Shown here piece after piece: positions 1-6,795 of a stretch of DNA of 9,358 nt. The number at the start of each line of letters is the position of its first letter. Position 1 is the first letter of the stretch. The notes beneath the pieces were generated by a model. That model did no database searches and had not been told where the DNA came from. It worked only from the letters and a program-made list of their open reading frames with translations. The stretch comes from DAIRVC01 sp036803025 (GTDB lineage: Bacteria; Chloroflexota; Anaerolineae; Anaerolineales; E44-bin32), in NCBI GenBank assembly GCA_036803025.1, contig DAIRVC010000101.1:1-9358 (forward strand), written 5' to 3'. The translations under genes were made by a program, and so were the position numbers.

Positions 1-1265
1 AGCAGGATGGCCGGGACCCAGGAGACCAGGACGCGAATCCCGGCCAGCGCCCCGGCTGGCTGCGCCGCGGCTCCTGGCTGGTAGCCGGAAAGCTCCAGCA
101 CCCAGCCGATGGCCAGGAGCGCGAAGGAAGTGCCCAGCTTCTGGATGAAGGCCGACGCGCCGCCGAACACGCCCTCCTGTCGCTGGCCGCTCTCGACCTC
201 GACGGCCTCCAGAACGTCGGCCGCCATCGCATTGGGCAGTACGTGGGCTGAGGCCACGCCCAGTCCGGCCAGGAACCCGATGACGAACACCGGCACCGGG
301 CTGAACGCGGGGATGACCCACAGGACGATATGAAGCACGGCCCACGTCAGCGTGCAGGTGACGAAGGCCCACTTCTTCTCCATACGGTTCGACAGCCAGT
401 TGACCAGCGGGAGGAAGAGCGTGGCGCTGGCCAGGATGGTGGCCAGGATGGTGGCCGACTCGTCCTCCGGGATCCCCGTCCAATAGATGACGTAGTAGGC
501 GAACACGGCCTCGACGACGCCAATCGCCAGCCATGACAGCCAGCCGATCAACAGCGAAAGCCAGAACGGCCGGTTGCGCAGGACGACGCGGATCGAATCG
601 ATCAAGCCCAGCGAGTGCGCCGACTGGAACTCGGGGCGCTCCTTGATCGCCAACACGATCCACACATACGGAATCAGGCTGAGCGCCCCCAATCCCAGGC
701 CCGCCCAGGCGAAGCCGACCTGCATCGAAGGGGCCGCATCGAAGACGAAGGGCAGCGCCAGCGCTGAGAGCAGGCCGACGATGATCGAGACCGCCATGCG
801 GTAAGTGACGATCGAGGTGCGCTCGTCGGTGTCGAGCGAGAGCTCCGGCGTCAGCGCCGAATACGGCCCGACCACCAGCGTGTAGAACAGGTCGAACAGG
901 AAGTAGACCGCCAGGTAGTAGAGGGCGCGCATGCTGTCGCTGTCGGTGGACGGGACCATCCACAGCAGCGCGTAGAAGACTGCCATTGGCAACATGCCGG
1001 CCAGGATGAAGGGACGGCGTCGCCCCAGGCGGCTGTGGGCGCGATCGGACAGGGCGCCAATCAACGGGTCGTTAATGCCGTCCCATATGCGGACCACCAA
1101 CAGCAGGCTGCCGGCGACCCCCGGGCGGATCCCGGCGACATCGGTCAGGAAGAACAAGAAGTAGAACGGGATCACCGTGCCCACGCCGACAGAGGGCATC
1201 AGCTCGCCCAGGGCGTAGATCAACTTGAGGCGACGGGGAAGGGCGGCCGGCCGTCGATCGGTCAT
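1..1265 (-). CDS. GPH/MelB-family MFS cation symporter, 3' end cut by window
   Basis: This is an integral membrane transporter of the glycoside-pentoside-hexuronide family (MFS_2 fold), which usually moves sugars or similar solutes with a cation. It starts at the ATG at 1263-1265 and gives about 421 residues before the window ends; the family is usually about 450-480, so only the last helices are missing. The family signature is clear: WDGINDPLIGALSDR at residues 61-75, followed by the basic loop SRLGRRRPF. Hydrophobic segments run throughout, and GPYSALTPEL near residue 133 is also typical. An AAGGAG ribosome site lies at 1276-1281, ten bases before the ATG. It starts 21 bases after the methyltransferase stop, so it is probably the last or a late gene of the minus-strand operon. 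The substrate cannot be told from the sequence. Whether it belongs to the radical SAM system or is only co-transcribed is unknown. Confidence 0.9.
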   Translation of the reverse strand, partial: MTDRRPAALPRRLKLIYALGELMPSVGVGTVIPFYFLFFLTDVAGIRPGVAGSLLLVVRIWDGINDPLIGALSDRAHSRLGRRRPFILAGMLPMAVFYALLWMVPSTDSDSMRALYYLAVYFLFDLFYTLVVGPYSALTPELSLDTDERTSIVTYRMAVSIIVGLLSALALPFVFDAAPSMQVGFAWAGLGLGALSLIPYVWIVLAIKERPEFQSAHSLGLIDSIRVVLRNRPFWLSLLIGWLSWLAIGVVEAVFAYYVIYWTGIPEDESATILATILASATLFLPLVNWLSNRMEKKWAFVTCTLTWAVLHIVLWVIPAFSPVPVFVIGFLAGLGVASAHVLPNAMAADVLEAVEVESGQRQEGVFGGASAFIQKLGTSFALLAIGWVLELSGYQPGAAAQPAGALAGIRVLVSWVPAIL

Positions 1266-1286
1266 CCTGGGCAGGCTCCTTGACCG

Positions 1287-2057
1287 CTAGTGGGTGGGGG
1301 GGTGGGGCTTCCTTCCAAAAGCGTAGAAGGTTGGAACATACAACACCCGCCGGCCGGACTCCGATGCGGCCCGGTCCTCCTGCTCGGCGCGCGCCAGATC
1401 GGCCTCCGAGACTCGGCCGCGCAGATCGCTGCGCAGCACACGCCATTCGGCGGCCAGCTCGTCCGGGTCTGTCGGGCCGGCCCATTCGGCGCCCAACACA
1501 CCGGCCTGAACGCTCGCCAAACCGGCCTCGGTCAACAGCGCGCGCAAGCGGCGGCCCAGATCTGGATCGGCGCCTTGCTGGCGCAGGGCCTGCCGCTGTT
1601 GTTCTCCAATGGCCAAAAGCGACCCGGGGAAGTCGATCCGCCCGCCGTAATCCGGTTCGGCCAGACACAGCAGCCAGCCGCCGGCTCGGATGATGCGGGC
1701 CATCTCGCCGACCACGTCGTCGGGCCGGGCGACCCAGAGAAGCAGGTAGTGACACAGGGCAATATCGAAGGCCCCGTCGGAAAAGGGCATCCTGGCCCCG
1801 TCTCCGGCGCACAAGCGCGCGTCCGGGTCGTGGCCGTGCTGAAAGCGGAGCCCGGGGAGATCGAGATCCAACCCGACTCGAACTGCCGCCGTGCTGCGCG
1901 ACAGATCAGACAGGACGACGCCGGTCCCAGAGCCGACCTCGAGGATGCGGCGCGCCTCGCCCGCTCCGGCGACCGCCCACGCACGCCGGCGAATCGACTC
2001 CGTCCAGGCTGCCTGCCGCAGATAGCGCGGGTGCCAGATCGCGGGGTCCCGGCGCAT
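1287..2057 (-). CDS. class I SAM-dependent methyltransferase (Methyltransf_11/25 type)
   Basis: This is a cytosolic SAM-dependent methyltransferase of 256 residues. Motif I is LEVGSGTGVV at residues 39-48, the acidic motif II is GLDLD at 62-66, and the family's GDGARMPFSDGAFDIALCHY (85-104) marks the post-II and motif IV region. The core fold fills about residues 35-135. The C-terminal part (140-256) is likely substrate-specific and I do not recognise it. I chose the ATG at 2055-2057 because it precedes the conserved N-terminus (MRRDPAIWHPRYL) and lies 31 bases after the upstream radical SAM stop; the open frame extends further upstream but would overlap that gene by more than 300 bases. No strong ribosome site is visible. 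It could methylate a product of the radical SAM genes or a small molecule; the target is not determinable here. Confidence 0.88.
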   Translation of the reverse strand: MRRDPAIWHPRYLRQAAWTESIRRRAWAVAGAGEARRILEVGSGTGVVLSDLSRSTAAVRVGLDLDLPGLRFQHGHDPDARLCAGDGARMPFSDGAFDIALCHYLLLWVARPDDVVGEMARIIRAGGWLLCLAEPDYGGRIDFPGSLLAIGEQQRQALRQQGADPDLGRRLRALLTEAGLASVQAGVLGAEWAGPTDPDELAAEWRVLRSDLRGRVSEADLARAEQEDRAASESGRRVLYVPTFYAFGRKPHPPTH

Positions 2058-2088
2058 GGTCGAGGTTTGGAACCTTATGAGATCAGAG

Positions 2089-3249
2089 TCAGACGTCGGC
2101 GGCGGCGGCCCACAGTTGCGGCCAGCTGTCGCGCAGGACATTGCCGACCACGCGGTCGACTCCCTGAGCGGGCAGGACATCGCCGTCCGGCTCGACGTAG
2201 AGCGAGGCGCTGCCCGGGTGGGGGGCCGAGGACTCGAGCTCCAGGTGGATGGGATTGGCGGTCGAGAAGGGCACCGGCAGATCCCACACCAGGTCGAGAC
2301 CCAATTGGGCGGCGGCATTGCGCGCCTGCGCCAGCGCTTCGCCCAGCTCGCCGCCCGGCTCGCTGGCCGAGAGCGACACCGCCGCCAGACCCAGCTGGCG
2401 CAGTTCATCGAGCTTGCGGCGGGCGCCGGACGAGTTGACCCGCGTGATCGTCCAGTGCGCGGCGGTGAAGATATCGGAGGCGATCGCGCGGCGCAGTCCG
2501 GCCAGGCTGTCGGGGTCGTTGGCGTCGAGGCACACCAGCAGGTGATCCAGGCCGGCCTGGGCCAGTTGGTCCAGGAGCTCGCCGGAGGCCAGGCGCCGGC
2601 CGTCGGTCAGGACCCCGGTGACCTGCCCGAGCGATTCGCTGGTGGCCACCAGCGCGACCAGATCGTCGCGCAGCGTCGGTTCTCCGCCCGTGAAGGTGAC
2701 GTGCGGGATGCCGGCCTGCCAGGCCTGCTGCAGGACGCGTGCCCATTCCTCCGCGGCCAGCTCGCGATCGACGCGGCGGCGGGCCAGTGGATCCATCTCA
2801 CCGCCCGCGCCGATGCGATAGGTCAGGGCGATGTCCAGCCGGTAAGGCGCCGACGGGCGCGTCTGGTGCGGCTCGGTGCGGTCGACGCCCAGGAAGAGCA
2901 CCGGGTCGATCTCCGGAGTGGTGGCGATGCCGATCACCTGATCGCGCAGCTGGCGGGCGTCGTCCAACGCCCGGCGGCGCGAGACCCGGTAGCGTGAGGC
3001 GATCTCACGCGCGGCCTCGTCGTCGCTCAGGCCGCGGACCAGCAGCAGCGCGTGGGCAGCGGCGCTGGCGTTGAGATGCAGCACGGTGGACGCGTTGACC
3101 ACCATGACTGCCTGGCCGTCGGCCTCGACGCGCAGGTGCAGCCGGTATGGATGGGGTGCATCCGGCGGGGCCTGGAAGTGGTACAGGCCGGGGACGAGCA
3201 GATCAGGTTTGGCCTGCCGGGGGAACAGGCGGTCCAAGACTGCGTTCAT
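2089..3249 (-). CDS. degenerate radical SAM paralogue with PqqD-like domain, no Fe-S cysteines
   Basis: This 386-residue protein is a clear paralogue of the upstream enzyme. An N-terminal PqqD-like winged-helix domain (about 36-108, with VVNASTVLHLNASAAAHALL) is followed by a radical SAM-type barrel (about 135-335). It keeps LDIALTYR (138-145), TFTGGEPTL (185-193) and YVEPDGDVLP (351-360). Where the intact copy has CNNECPHC, this one has IGAGGEMD (146-153). The alignment has no gap, so all three cluster cysteines are truly replaced. The SPASM cysteines are also gone: Y351 and A361 replace two, and the protein ends before the rest. C240 is the only cysteine. It therefore cannot bind the usual [4Fe-4S] clusters and is probably a pseudoenzyme acting as partner, scaffold or peptide-binding subunit. 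I chose ATG 3247-3249 because AGGAAGG lies six bases upstream; a TTG at 3255 is possible. The reading frame is intact, so it is not a pseudogene. Confidence 0.9.
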   Translation of the reverse strand: MNAVLDRLFPRQAKPDLLVPGLYHFQAPPDAPHPYRLHLRVEADGQAVMVVNASTVLHLNASAAAHALLLVRGLSDDEAAREIASRYRVSRRRALDDARQLRDQVIGIATTPEIDPVLFLGVDRTEPHQTRPSAPYRLDIALTYRIGAGGEMDPLARRRVDRELAAEEWARVLQQAWQAGIPHVTFTGGEPTLRDDLVALVATSESLGQVTGVLTDGRRLASGELLDQLAQAGLDHLLVCLDANDPDSLAGLRRAIASDIFTAAHWTITRVNSSGARRKLDELRQLGLAAVSLSASEPGGELGEALAQARNAAAQLGLDLVWDLPVPFSTANPIHLELESSAPHPGSASLYVEPDGDVLPAQGVDRVVGNVLRDSWPQLWAAAADV

Positions 3250-3251
3250 CG

Positions 3252-4622
3252 TCAACCTTCCTGGGTAACCCGCTCGGCCCGCATCGCATCAGTCGGGCGG
3301 ACGCCGCGCAGGGACAGGGGGCAACCGCCCCCGCATTCGCTGAAGAAGGCGCAAGCATTGCATGCCTCAGGCGCGTAACCGCGCTGACGCAGCCAGAGGC
3401 AGAGTTCATTGTTCCAGATGCTTTCCCAGGAATCGCGGAGCAGATTGCCTACCTGCTGGTAGTACGACTGGCAAGGAATGACGCCGCCGTCCGGCTCGAC
3501 GCACATGTTGTAGCGCGCCGCTGTACAACCCTTGACGCCCAATTCCATCTGGACCGGGTCGAAGTTGCAGTACTGCGTGGGTGTGTACCAGATCAGGCGC
3601 TGCCCGTGATGCGCGGTCCGTTCGCGGGCGATCTCGAGAAGCGGTGCCAGATCGCCTTCCGGCAGGCCGCTGCCGACGGTCCGGCCGCGTCCGGCATGGA
3701 TGAGCGCATTCAGCCCGACCGTGGGAACCCCCAGCTCGGCCAGGAAATCCAGCGTGGCGCGGATCTGCCCAGCATTCTCCGCCAGGAGCGTCGTGTTGGT
3801 CATGAGGAACAGGCCGGCTTCGAGTGCGTTGTGCACGCCGGCCACCGTCTGCTTCCATGCGCCGCGTGCGGCGACCATCCGGTCGTGGGTCTCGGGCTCG
3901 GCCGACTCGAGCGTGATCTGAACATGGTCGAGGCCGGCGGCGGCCAGGGCGGCGACGTACGTACGATCGGACAACCGGCGGCCGTTGGTCAGCAAGCCGG
4001 TGATCTGGCCCTTGGCCTCGGCATACCCGACGAGATCGGGCAAATCCGATCGCAGCGTCGCCTCGCCGCCTGTGAAGCAGATGTGGGGCACACCGGCATC
4101 CCACAGCCGGTCGATGATCGTCCGCCACTCCTCGGCGCCGACCTCGGCGAAGTCGCGCGGCCGCGCGTTGTAGCAGTGTGGGCATTCGTTGTTGCAGCGG
4201 TACGTCAGGGCCAAGTCCATGCGATACGGCGCCAGCGGTTCGCTTGAGAACGGGGCCATGACCTCCAGCGACAGAGCGTGAATCGGACAGGCGCCGTCGG
4301 GGCGGGCCAGTTCGTCGATCTGGAAGCGTATGTTCTGGAAATCCTGCCGCAGGGTCTGCGCCGGGGCGCGAAAGCGGCGGCGAAGCTGGGCCACTGCCTG
4401 AGCCTCGCTGAGGCCTTCCAGCTGCATCCAGGCCATCAGCGTGGCCGTCGGGTTGAGGTGCACGGCGCGGTCGGCGTTGACCAGCAGCAGCCCGCGCCCG
4501 TCCGGTTCGACGCGCAGGTGCAGGCGTGACTGCCCGCCGGACGATTGGCGCGTGTAGGCGTGCAGCCCGACCGGTGGTTGCGTGTCGGGCGGGCCGGCTT
4601 CGCCCCGTGAGCGTTCGCTCAA
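3252..4622 (-). CDS. radical SAM/SPASM peptide maturase with N-terminal PqqD-like (RRE) domain
   Basis: This is a cytosolic radical SAM enzyme, likely a peptide or protein maturase. Numbered from TTG 4622 (456 residues): a PqqD-like recognition domain is at about 33-106 (LLLVNADRAVHLNPTATLMAW); the SAM cluster motif CNNECPHCY is at 143-151; the SAM-binding FTGGEATL is at 183-190. A C-terminal SPASM domain carries C366, C374, C384, C421, C424, C430 and C434 in the usual spacing, including CVEPDGGVIPC and CGGGC, for auxiliary clusters. In known families such as PqqE and sactipeptide maturases, this architecture installs C-C or thioether bonds in a ribosomal peptide bound by the PqqD-like domain. 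The substrate here is inferred to be the Cys-rich tail encoded just upstream. The start is uncertain: TTG 4622 overlaps the upstream TGA (TTGA) behind GGGGGTGG; GTG 4640 or GTG 4667 would add 6 or 15 residues inside the upstream gene's tail. Confidence 0.93.
   Translation of the reverse strand: MSERSRGEAGPPDTQPPVGLHAYTRQSSGGQSRLHLRVEPDGRGLLLVNADRAVHLNPTATLMAWMQLEGLSEAQAVAQLRRRFRAPAQTLRQDFQNIRFQIDELARPDGACPIHALSLEVMAPFSSEPLAPYRMDLALTYRCNNECPHCYNARPRDFAEVGAEEWRTIIDRLWDAGVPHICFTGGEATLRSDLPDLVGYAEAKGQITGLLTNGRRLSDRTYVAALAAAGLDHVQITLESAEPETHDRMVAARGAWKQTVAGVHNALEAGLFLMTNTTLLAENAGQIRATLDFLAELGVPTVGLNALIHAGRGRTVGSGLPEGDLAPLLEIARERTAHHGQRLIWYTPTQYCNFDPVQMELGVKGCTAARYNMCVEPDGGVIPCQSYYQQVGNLLRDSWESIWNNELCLWLRQRGYAPEACNACAFFSECGGGCPLSLRGVRPTDAMRAERVTQEG
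3256..3262 (-). promoter_or_regulatory. ribosome binding site deciding the start of the degenerate radical SAM gene
   Basis: AGGAAGG on the minus strand lies six bases before ATG 3249. It sits in the last codons of the intact radical SAM gene, whose TGA is at 3252-3254, so the two paralogues are almost certainly translated from one message. The alternative TTG at 3255 would overlap the site. Confidence 0.7.
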
Positions 4623-6316
4623 CGACCACCCCCGGCGCACGCGCAGGCGCAGCCGGCGCAGGCGCACGCACAGGCGCAGCCGCCCCCGCCGCCCCCGAAG
4701 CCTCCGCCCCCGCTACGTCCGGCGGTCCGGACGGCAGGCGGAGGCGGCGGATTGGTCGTGCGCGTGACACCCTGCGTGAACGAGGTGACATTTGTGACCA
4801 ATCGTCCGGCGGTGTTCTGCACGCCGGTGACCATCGCCGCAGCGAAATCGGCGCCGGGCAGGTGCGGCAGCGAGACGCGCCCGCCGCCCCCGGCCCCAGC
4901 GCCGCCGATCGAAGGTGCGGCTCTGCCGGTCGAGCCGGTCGACGGGACGGACGAGGGCCGGAAGTTGCCCCACCAGATCGGGACATACACCGGGCCCGTA
5001 CGGAATGTCCGCTGCGTGCGGTCATCGAAGTCCCGGTCGAGCATGGTCCATTCGAGCGCTTCCTCGAACTTCTGGGACTTGATCTCCGGCGTCCCCGCCT
5101 CCTCGACCTGCTTCCAGGCTTTGTCCATGATGCTGCGGTAGTAGTCCTTGGTCTCTCGCAGGCTGAAGCCCTTCATCTTCTTCTGTACCGCCTGCACCAG
5201 GTCGATCGTCACCGTCTGCAGGGCCGACTGGCGCTTGCGGGCATCGGTCAGCGTGATCCCCGCCAGGAAGGTCTTCTCGTAGTCGAGCAGGCCCTCCGGC
5301 TCTGGCGTGAGCGCTTCGACGGTCAACGGGTCTTCGCTCACGACGCGGGCGGCGTTCTTCTTGACCACACCGAAGAGGATCATGGTCAGGACGCGGTCCA
5401 GCGGGGTCTCGAGGAGCACGGCCGCCTCGACGGCGGTCAGGCCGCGCTTGATGCCGTGGCCCTCGATGGCGATCTTGGGCGGCAGGTAGGCCAGCTTGCG
5501 CCGGCGGTCCATCCGCACTGCCAGCAGGATCCAGCCGACGAAGCCCGCCGCCAGGCCGGAGAAGCACAGGCAGGGCATGATCGCGTCGATTGGGATATTC
5601 AGGCGCTGGAAGACGCTGGGTTGGATGACGGCGGCGGAGGGGAGGTAGCTGGCCGGGAAGGCGGCGCCAAACTCGTACTCGGTGTAGCCGTTGGCGGACG
5701 GGTTTCGCCATTGATAGGCGATCCGCCCCTCGGGATCCATGTAGGCGGCCGGGTCGCCCTCGGGCCAGCCGCCCGAGACCGGGTACCAGCGCGGCTCCGC
5801 AGGCTGGACTCCGGGCGGCAAGTGGAAAGTGACCGTCATGTCGGTCGAGCCGTGGACCAGCGACGAGTCGTAGTAGTTCGGCGAGAACCTCGCGCTGGCG
5901 TAGCCCTCGTCATCGCCGGCATAGATCAGATTCGGAAGGCCGCGGATCACGACCTGTACGGTCCCCGTCTGGCCGGGCCGAATCGAATCGGCGCCCAGGC
6001 CGAGTTCGATTGCCTGGTCGGCGTAGGTCGAGTCGGCAATGTGCAGGATCGGGGTGCCGTCGATCGTGGCCGCGATGGCTGAGAGGTCGTAGTTGGGCGT
6101 CGGCATGCCGATGTCGACGTACTCGATCGCCGGCGCGAAGGCGTCGTTGGTGAACGTCATCAGGTACTCGAGGCGCGTCGTTCCATCCGCCTCCCAGTAC
6201 ACGTCGACGGTCACGCGGTCGAGGCTGAACGAGTAGGACTGGGCCGCGGCGGCCTGGAAGCCCAGTGCCGCCACAAGAACGACCAGCGCGACGGCTCGGA
6301 TTGAAATGCGTCTCAT
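4619..6316 (-). CDS. DUF2207-like membrane protein with Gly/Cys-Ala tail (candidate radical SAM substrate)
   Basis: This 565-residue protein has a signal peptide (1-25, ending AAAAQ), an extracytoplasmic beta-rich domain (26-240), one membrane helix (about 244-268) and a basic stop MDRRRK. The rest (about 275-565) should therefore be cytosolic. It includes IKRGLTAVEAAVLLETPLDR (289-308), a winged-helix-like segment, and helical stretches to about 430. A Pro/Gly-rich linker leads to a Gly run (536-546) and CACACACAGCACACAGGGR (547-565), with seven cysteines at 547, 549, 551, 553, 556, 558 and 560. The layout and Gly-rich end resemble DUF2207 or TPM-type proteins, whose tails normally lack cysteine; this resemblance is by eye. 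AGGAGG at 6324-6329 supports the ATG at 6314-6316. Because the tail is cytosolic and the radical SAM gene overlaps this stop, I infer that the tail is modified by that enzyme. Metal binding by the cysteines is the main alternative. Confidence 0.88.
   Translation of the reverse strand: MRRISIRAVALVVLVAALGFQAAAAQSYSFSLDRVTVDVYWEADGTTRLEYLMTFTNDAFAPAIEYVDIGMPTPNYDLSAIAATIDGTPILHIADSTYADQAIELGLGADSIRPGQTGTVQVVIRGLPNLIYAGDDEGYASARFSPNYYDSSLVHGSTDMTVTFHLPPGVQPAEPRWYPVSGGWPEGDPAAYMDPEGRIAYQWRNPSANGYTEYEFGAAFPASYLPSAAVIQPSVFQRLNIPIDAIMPCLCFSGLAAGFVGWILLAVRMDRRRKLAYLPPKIAIEGHGIKRGLTAVEAAVLLETPLDRVLTMILFGVVKKNAARVVSEDPLTVEALTPEPEGLLDYEKTFLAGITLTDARKRQSALQTVTIDLVQAVQKKMKGFSLRETKDYYRSIMDKAWKQVEEAGTPEIKSQKFEEALEWTMLDRDFDDRTQRTFRTGPVYVPIWWGNFRPSSVPSTGSTGRAAPSIGGAGAGGGGRVSLPHLPGADFAAAMVTGVQNTAGRLVTNVTSFTQGVTRTTNPPPPPAVRTAGRSGGGGFGGGGGGCACACACAGCACACAGGGR
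4626..4633 (-). promoter_or_regulatory. ribosome binding site supporting TTG start of radical SAM gene
   Basis: On the minus strand GGGGGTGG ends three bases before TTG 4622, with the GGGGG core six bases away. The TTG shares two bases with the TGA stop of the upstream membrane protein (TTGA), an arrangement typical of translational coupling. This favours TTG 4622 over the GTG codons at 4640 and 4667, which have no comparable site. The site itself lies inside the GGGR codons of the upstream tail. Confidence 0.5.
4634..4678 (-). repeat. hexamer repeat encoding the Cys-Ala tail
   Basis: Seven copies of a six-base unit (GGCGCA on the plus strand, coding TGC GCC on the minus strand) lie here, split by one Gly codon at 4652-4654. 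Copies begin at 4634, 4640, 4646, 4655, 4661, 4667 and 4673. Five are exact. The copies at 4640 (CGCGCA) and 4667 (CGCACA) differ at three bases in all, and every difference is synonymous (GCG for Ala twice, TGT for Cys once). Gain or loss of a unit would keep the frame and change the Cys count by one. Confidence 0.85.
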
Positions 6317-6359
6317 GCGCGGTCCTCCTGCTGGGGGCAGCGCAACGGCTGGATGCGCC

Positions 6360-6737
6360 TCACCACTTCGGTTCTTCGGAGAGCTGGTAGCTGGTGTTAC
6401 AGTACGGGCAGTTGACCACCGGGGCGCCGGCCACCATCTTGATGTTGTCGGCCGTCAGCGCGCCGCCGCAGTTGCGGCAGGTCAGGCGCTCGAGGTTGAC
6501 GTCCCCGGACAGGTCGATCTTCTGGACGATCTCCACCTGGCCGGCCTCGGCCTTCCGGCGCGAGGCGATCCAAATGAGCAGGAGGGATATCCCGATGAAG
6601 AAGACGCCAATGAGGATCCACAGCCACATGTCTCCCCTTGCCTGTGTCTCCTCGGCGGTCGCACCAATGACGAGCAGGACTCCGAACAGGAGCAGGACCG
6701 CGGCAGCCAGGTAGGCAACGATCTTTCCAGCGCTCAT
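6360..6737 (-). CDS. small two-pass membrane protein with C-terminal zinc ribbon
   Basis: This is a 125-residue protein with two membrane helices (about 7-27 and 37-57) joined by a short acidic loop. The second helix is followed by SRRK, which places the C-terminus in the cytosol. The C-terminal domain has two CxxC knuckles, C87-x2-C90 and C110-x2-C113 (TCRNCGG and NCPYCNTSY), a zinc-ribbon pattern that would bind one metal ion. GGGAGG at 6742-6747, four bases before ATG 6737, gives a strong start. It is the first gene of the minus-strand cluster, 43 bases ahead of the Cys-tail membrane protein. I do not recognise a named family. A role in chaperoning, tethering or metal supply for its downstream membrane neighbour is possible but only inferred from position. 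Confidence 0.85.
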   Translation of the reverse strand: MSAGKIVAYLAAAVLLLFGVLLVIGATAEETQARGDMWLWILIGVFFIGISLLLIWIASRRKAEAGQVEIVQKIDLSGDVNLERLTCRNCGGALTADNIKMVAGAPVVNCPYCNTSYQLSEEPKW

Positions 6738-6766
6738 GGATCCTCCCGCGTGGCTTGTTCCCGTTC

Positions 6767-6795
6767 AGTTTAGCACCAGCCCCGGAGGCCGACAA
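6767..6795 (-). promoter_or_regulatory. sigma70-like promoter for the minus-strand operon
   Basis: On the minus strand TTGTCG (6790-6795) and TAAACT (6767-6772) are separated by exactly 17 bases. Transcription would begin near 6760, leaving a short leader before the ATG at 6737. The site lies in an AT-rich patch within otherwise GC-rich DNA. No transcription data are available, so this is a prediction from consensus only. Confidence 0.5.

Noticed and set aside
2063..2075. Small inverted repeat AGGTT-TGG-AACCT before the methyltransferase
   Set aside because: A five-base stem is too short for a terminator, lacks a T-run, and can occur by chance.
2790..2830. Frameshift or sequencing error explaining the missing cysteines in the second radical SAM gene
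   Set aside because: The flanking YR and AAEEW/GAEEW blocks align with the intact copy at identical spacing (24 residues) in the same frame, so the change is substitution.
4626..4680. Cys-Ala tail as an out-of-frame artefact of simple-sequence DNA
   Set aside because: The frame continues directly from the well-supported membrane protein, the stop is followed at once by the next gene, and changes among repeat units are all synonymous in this frame.
3406..5025. Minus-strand open frame of 539 codons spanning two genes
   Set aside because: It is an off-frame shadow in GC-rich DNA, dominated by Arg, Pro and Ala, and conflicts with two well-supported genes in another frame of the same strand.
4526..6082. 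Plus-strand open frame of 518 codons opposite the Cys-tail membrane protein
   Set aside because: It is antisense to a gene with a signal peptide, membrane helix and good ribosome site, and shows no recognisable domain or start signal. The same applies to the long plus-strand frames at 1290-2438, 2056-2997 and 3147-4247.
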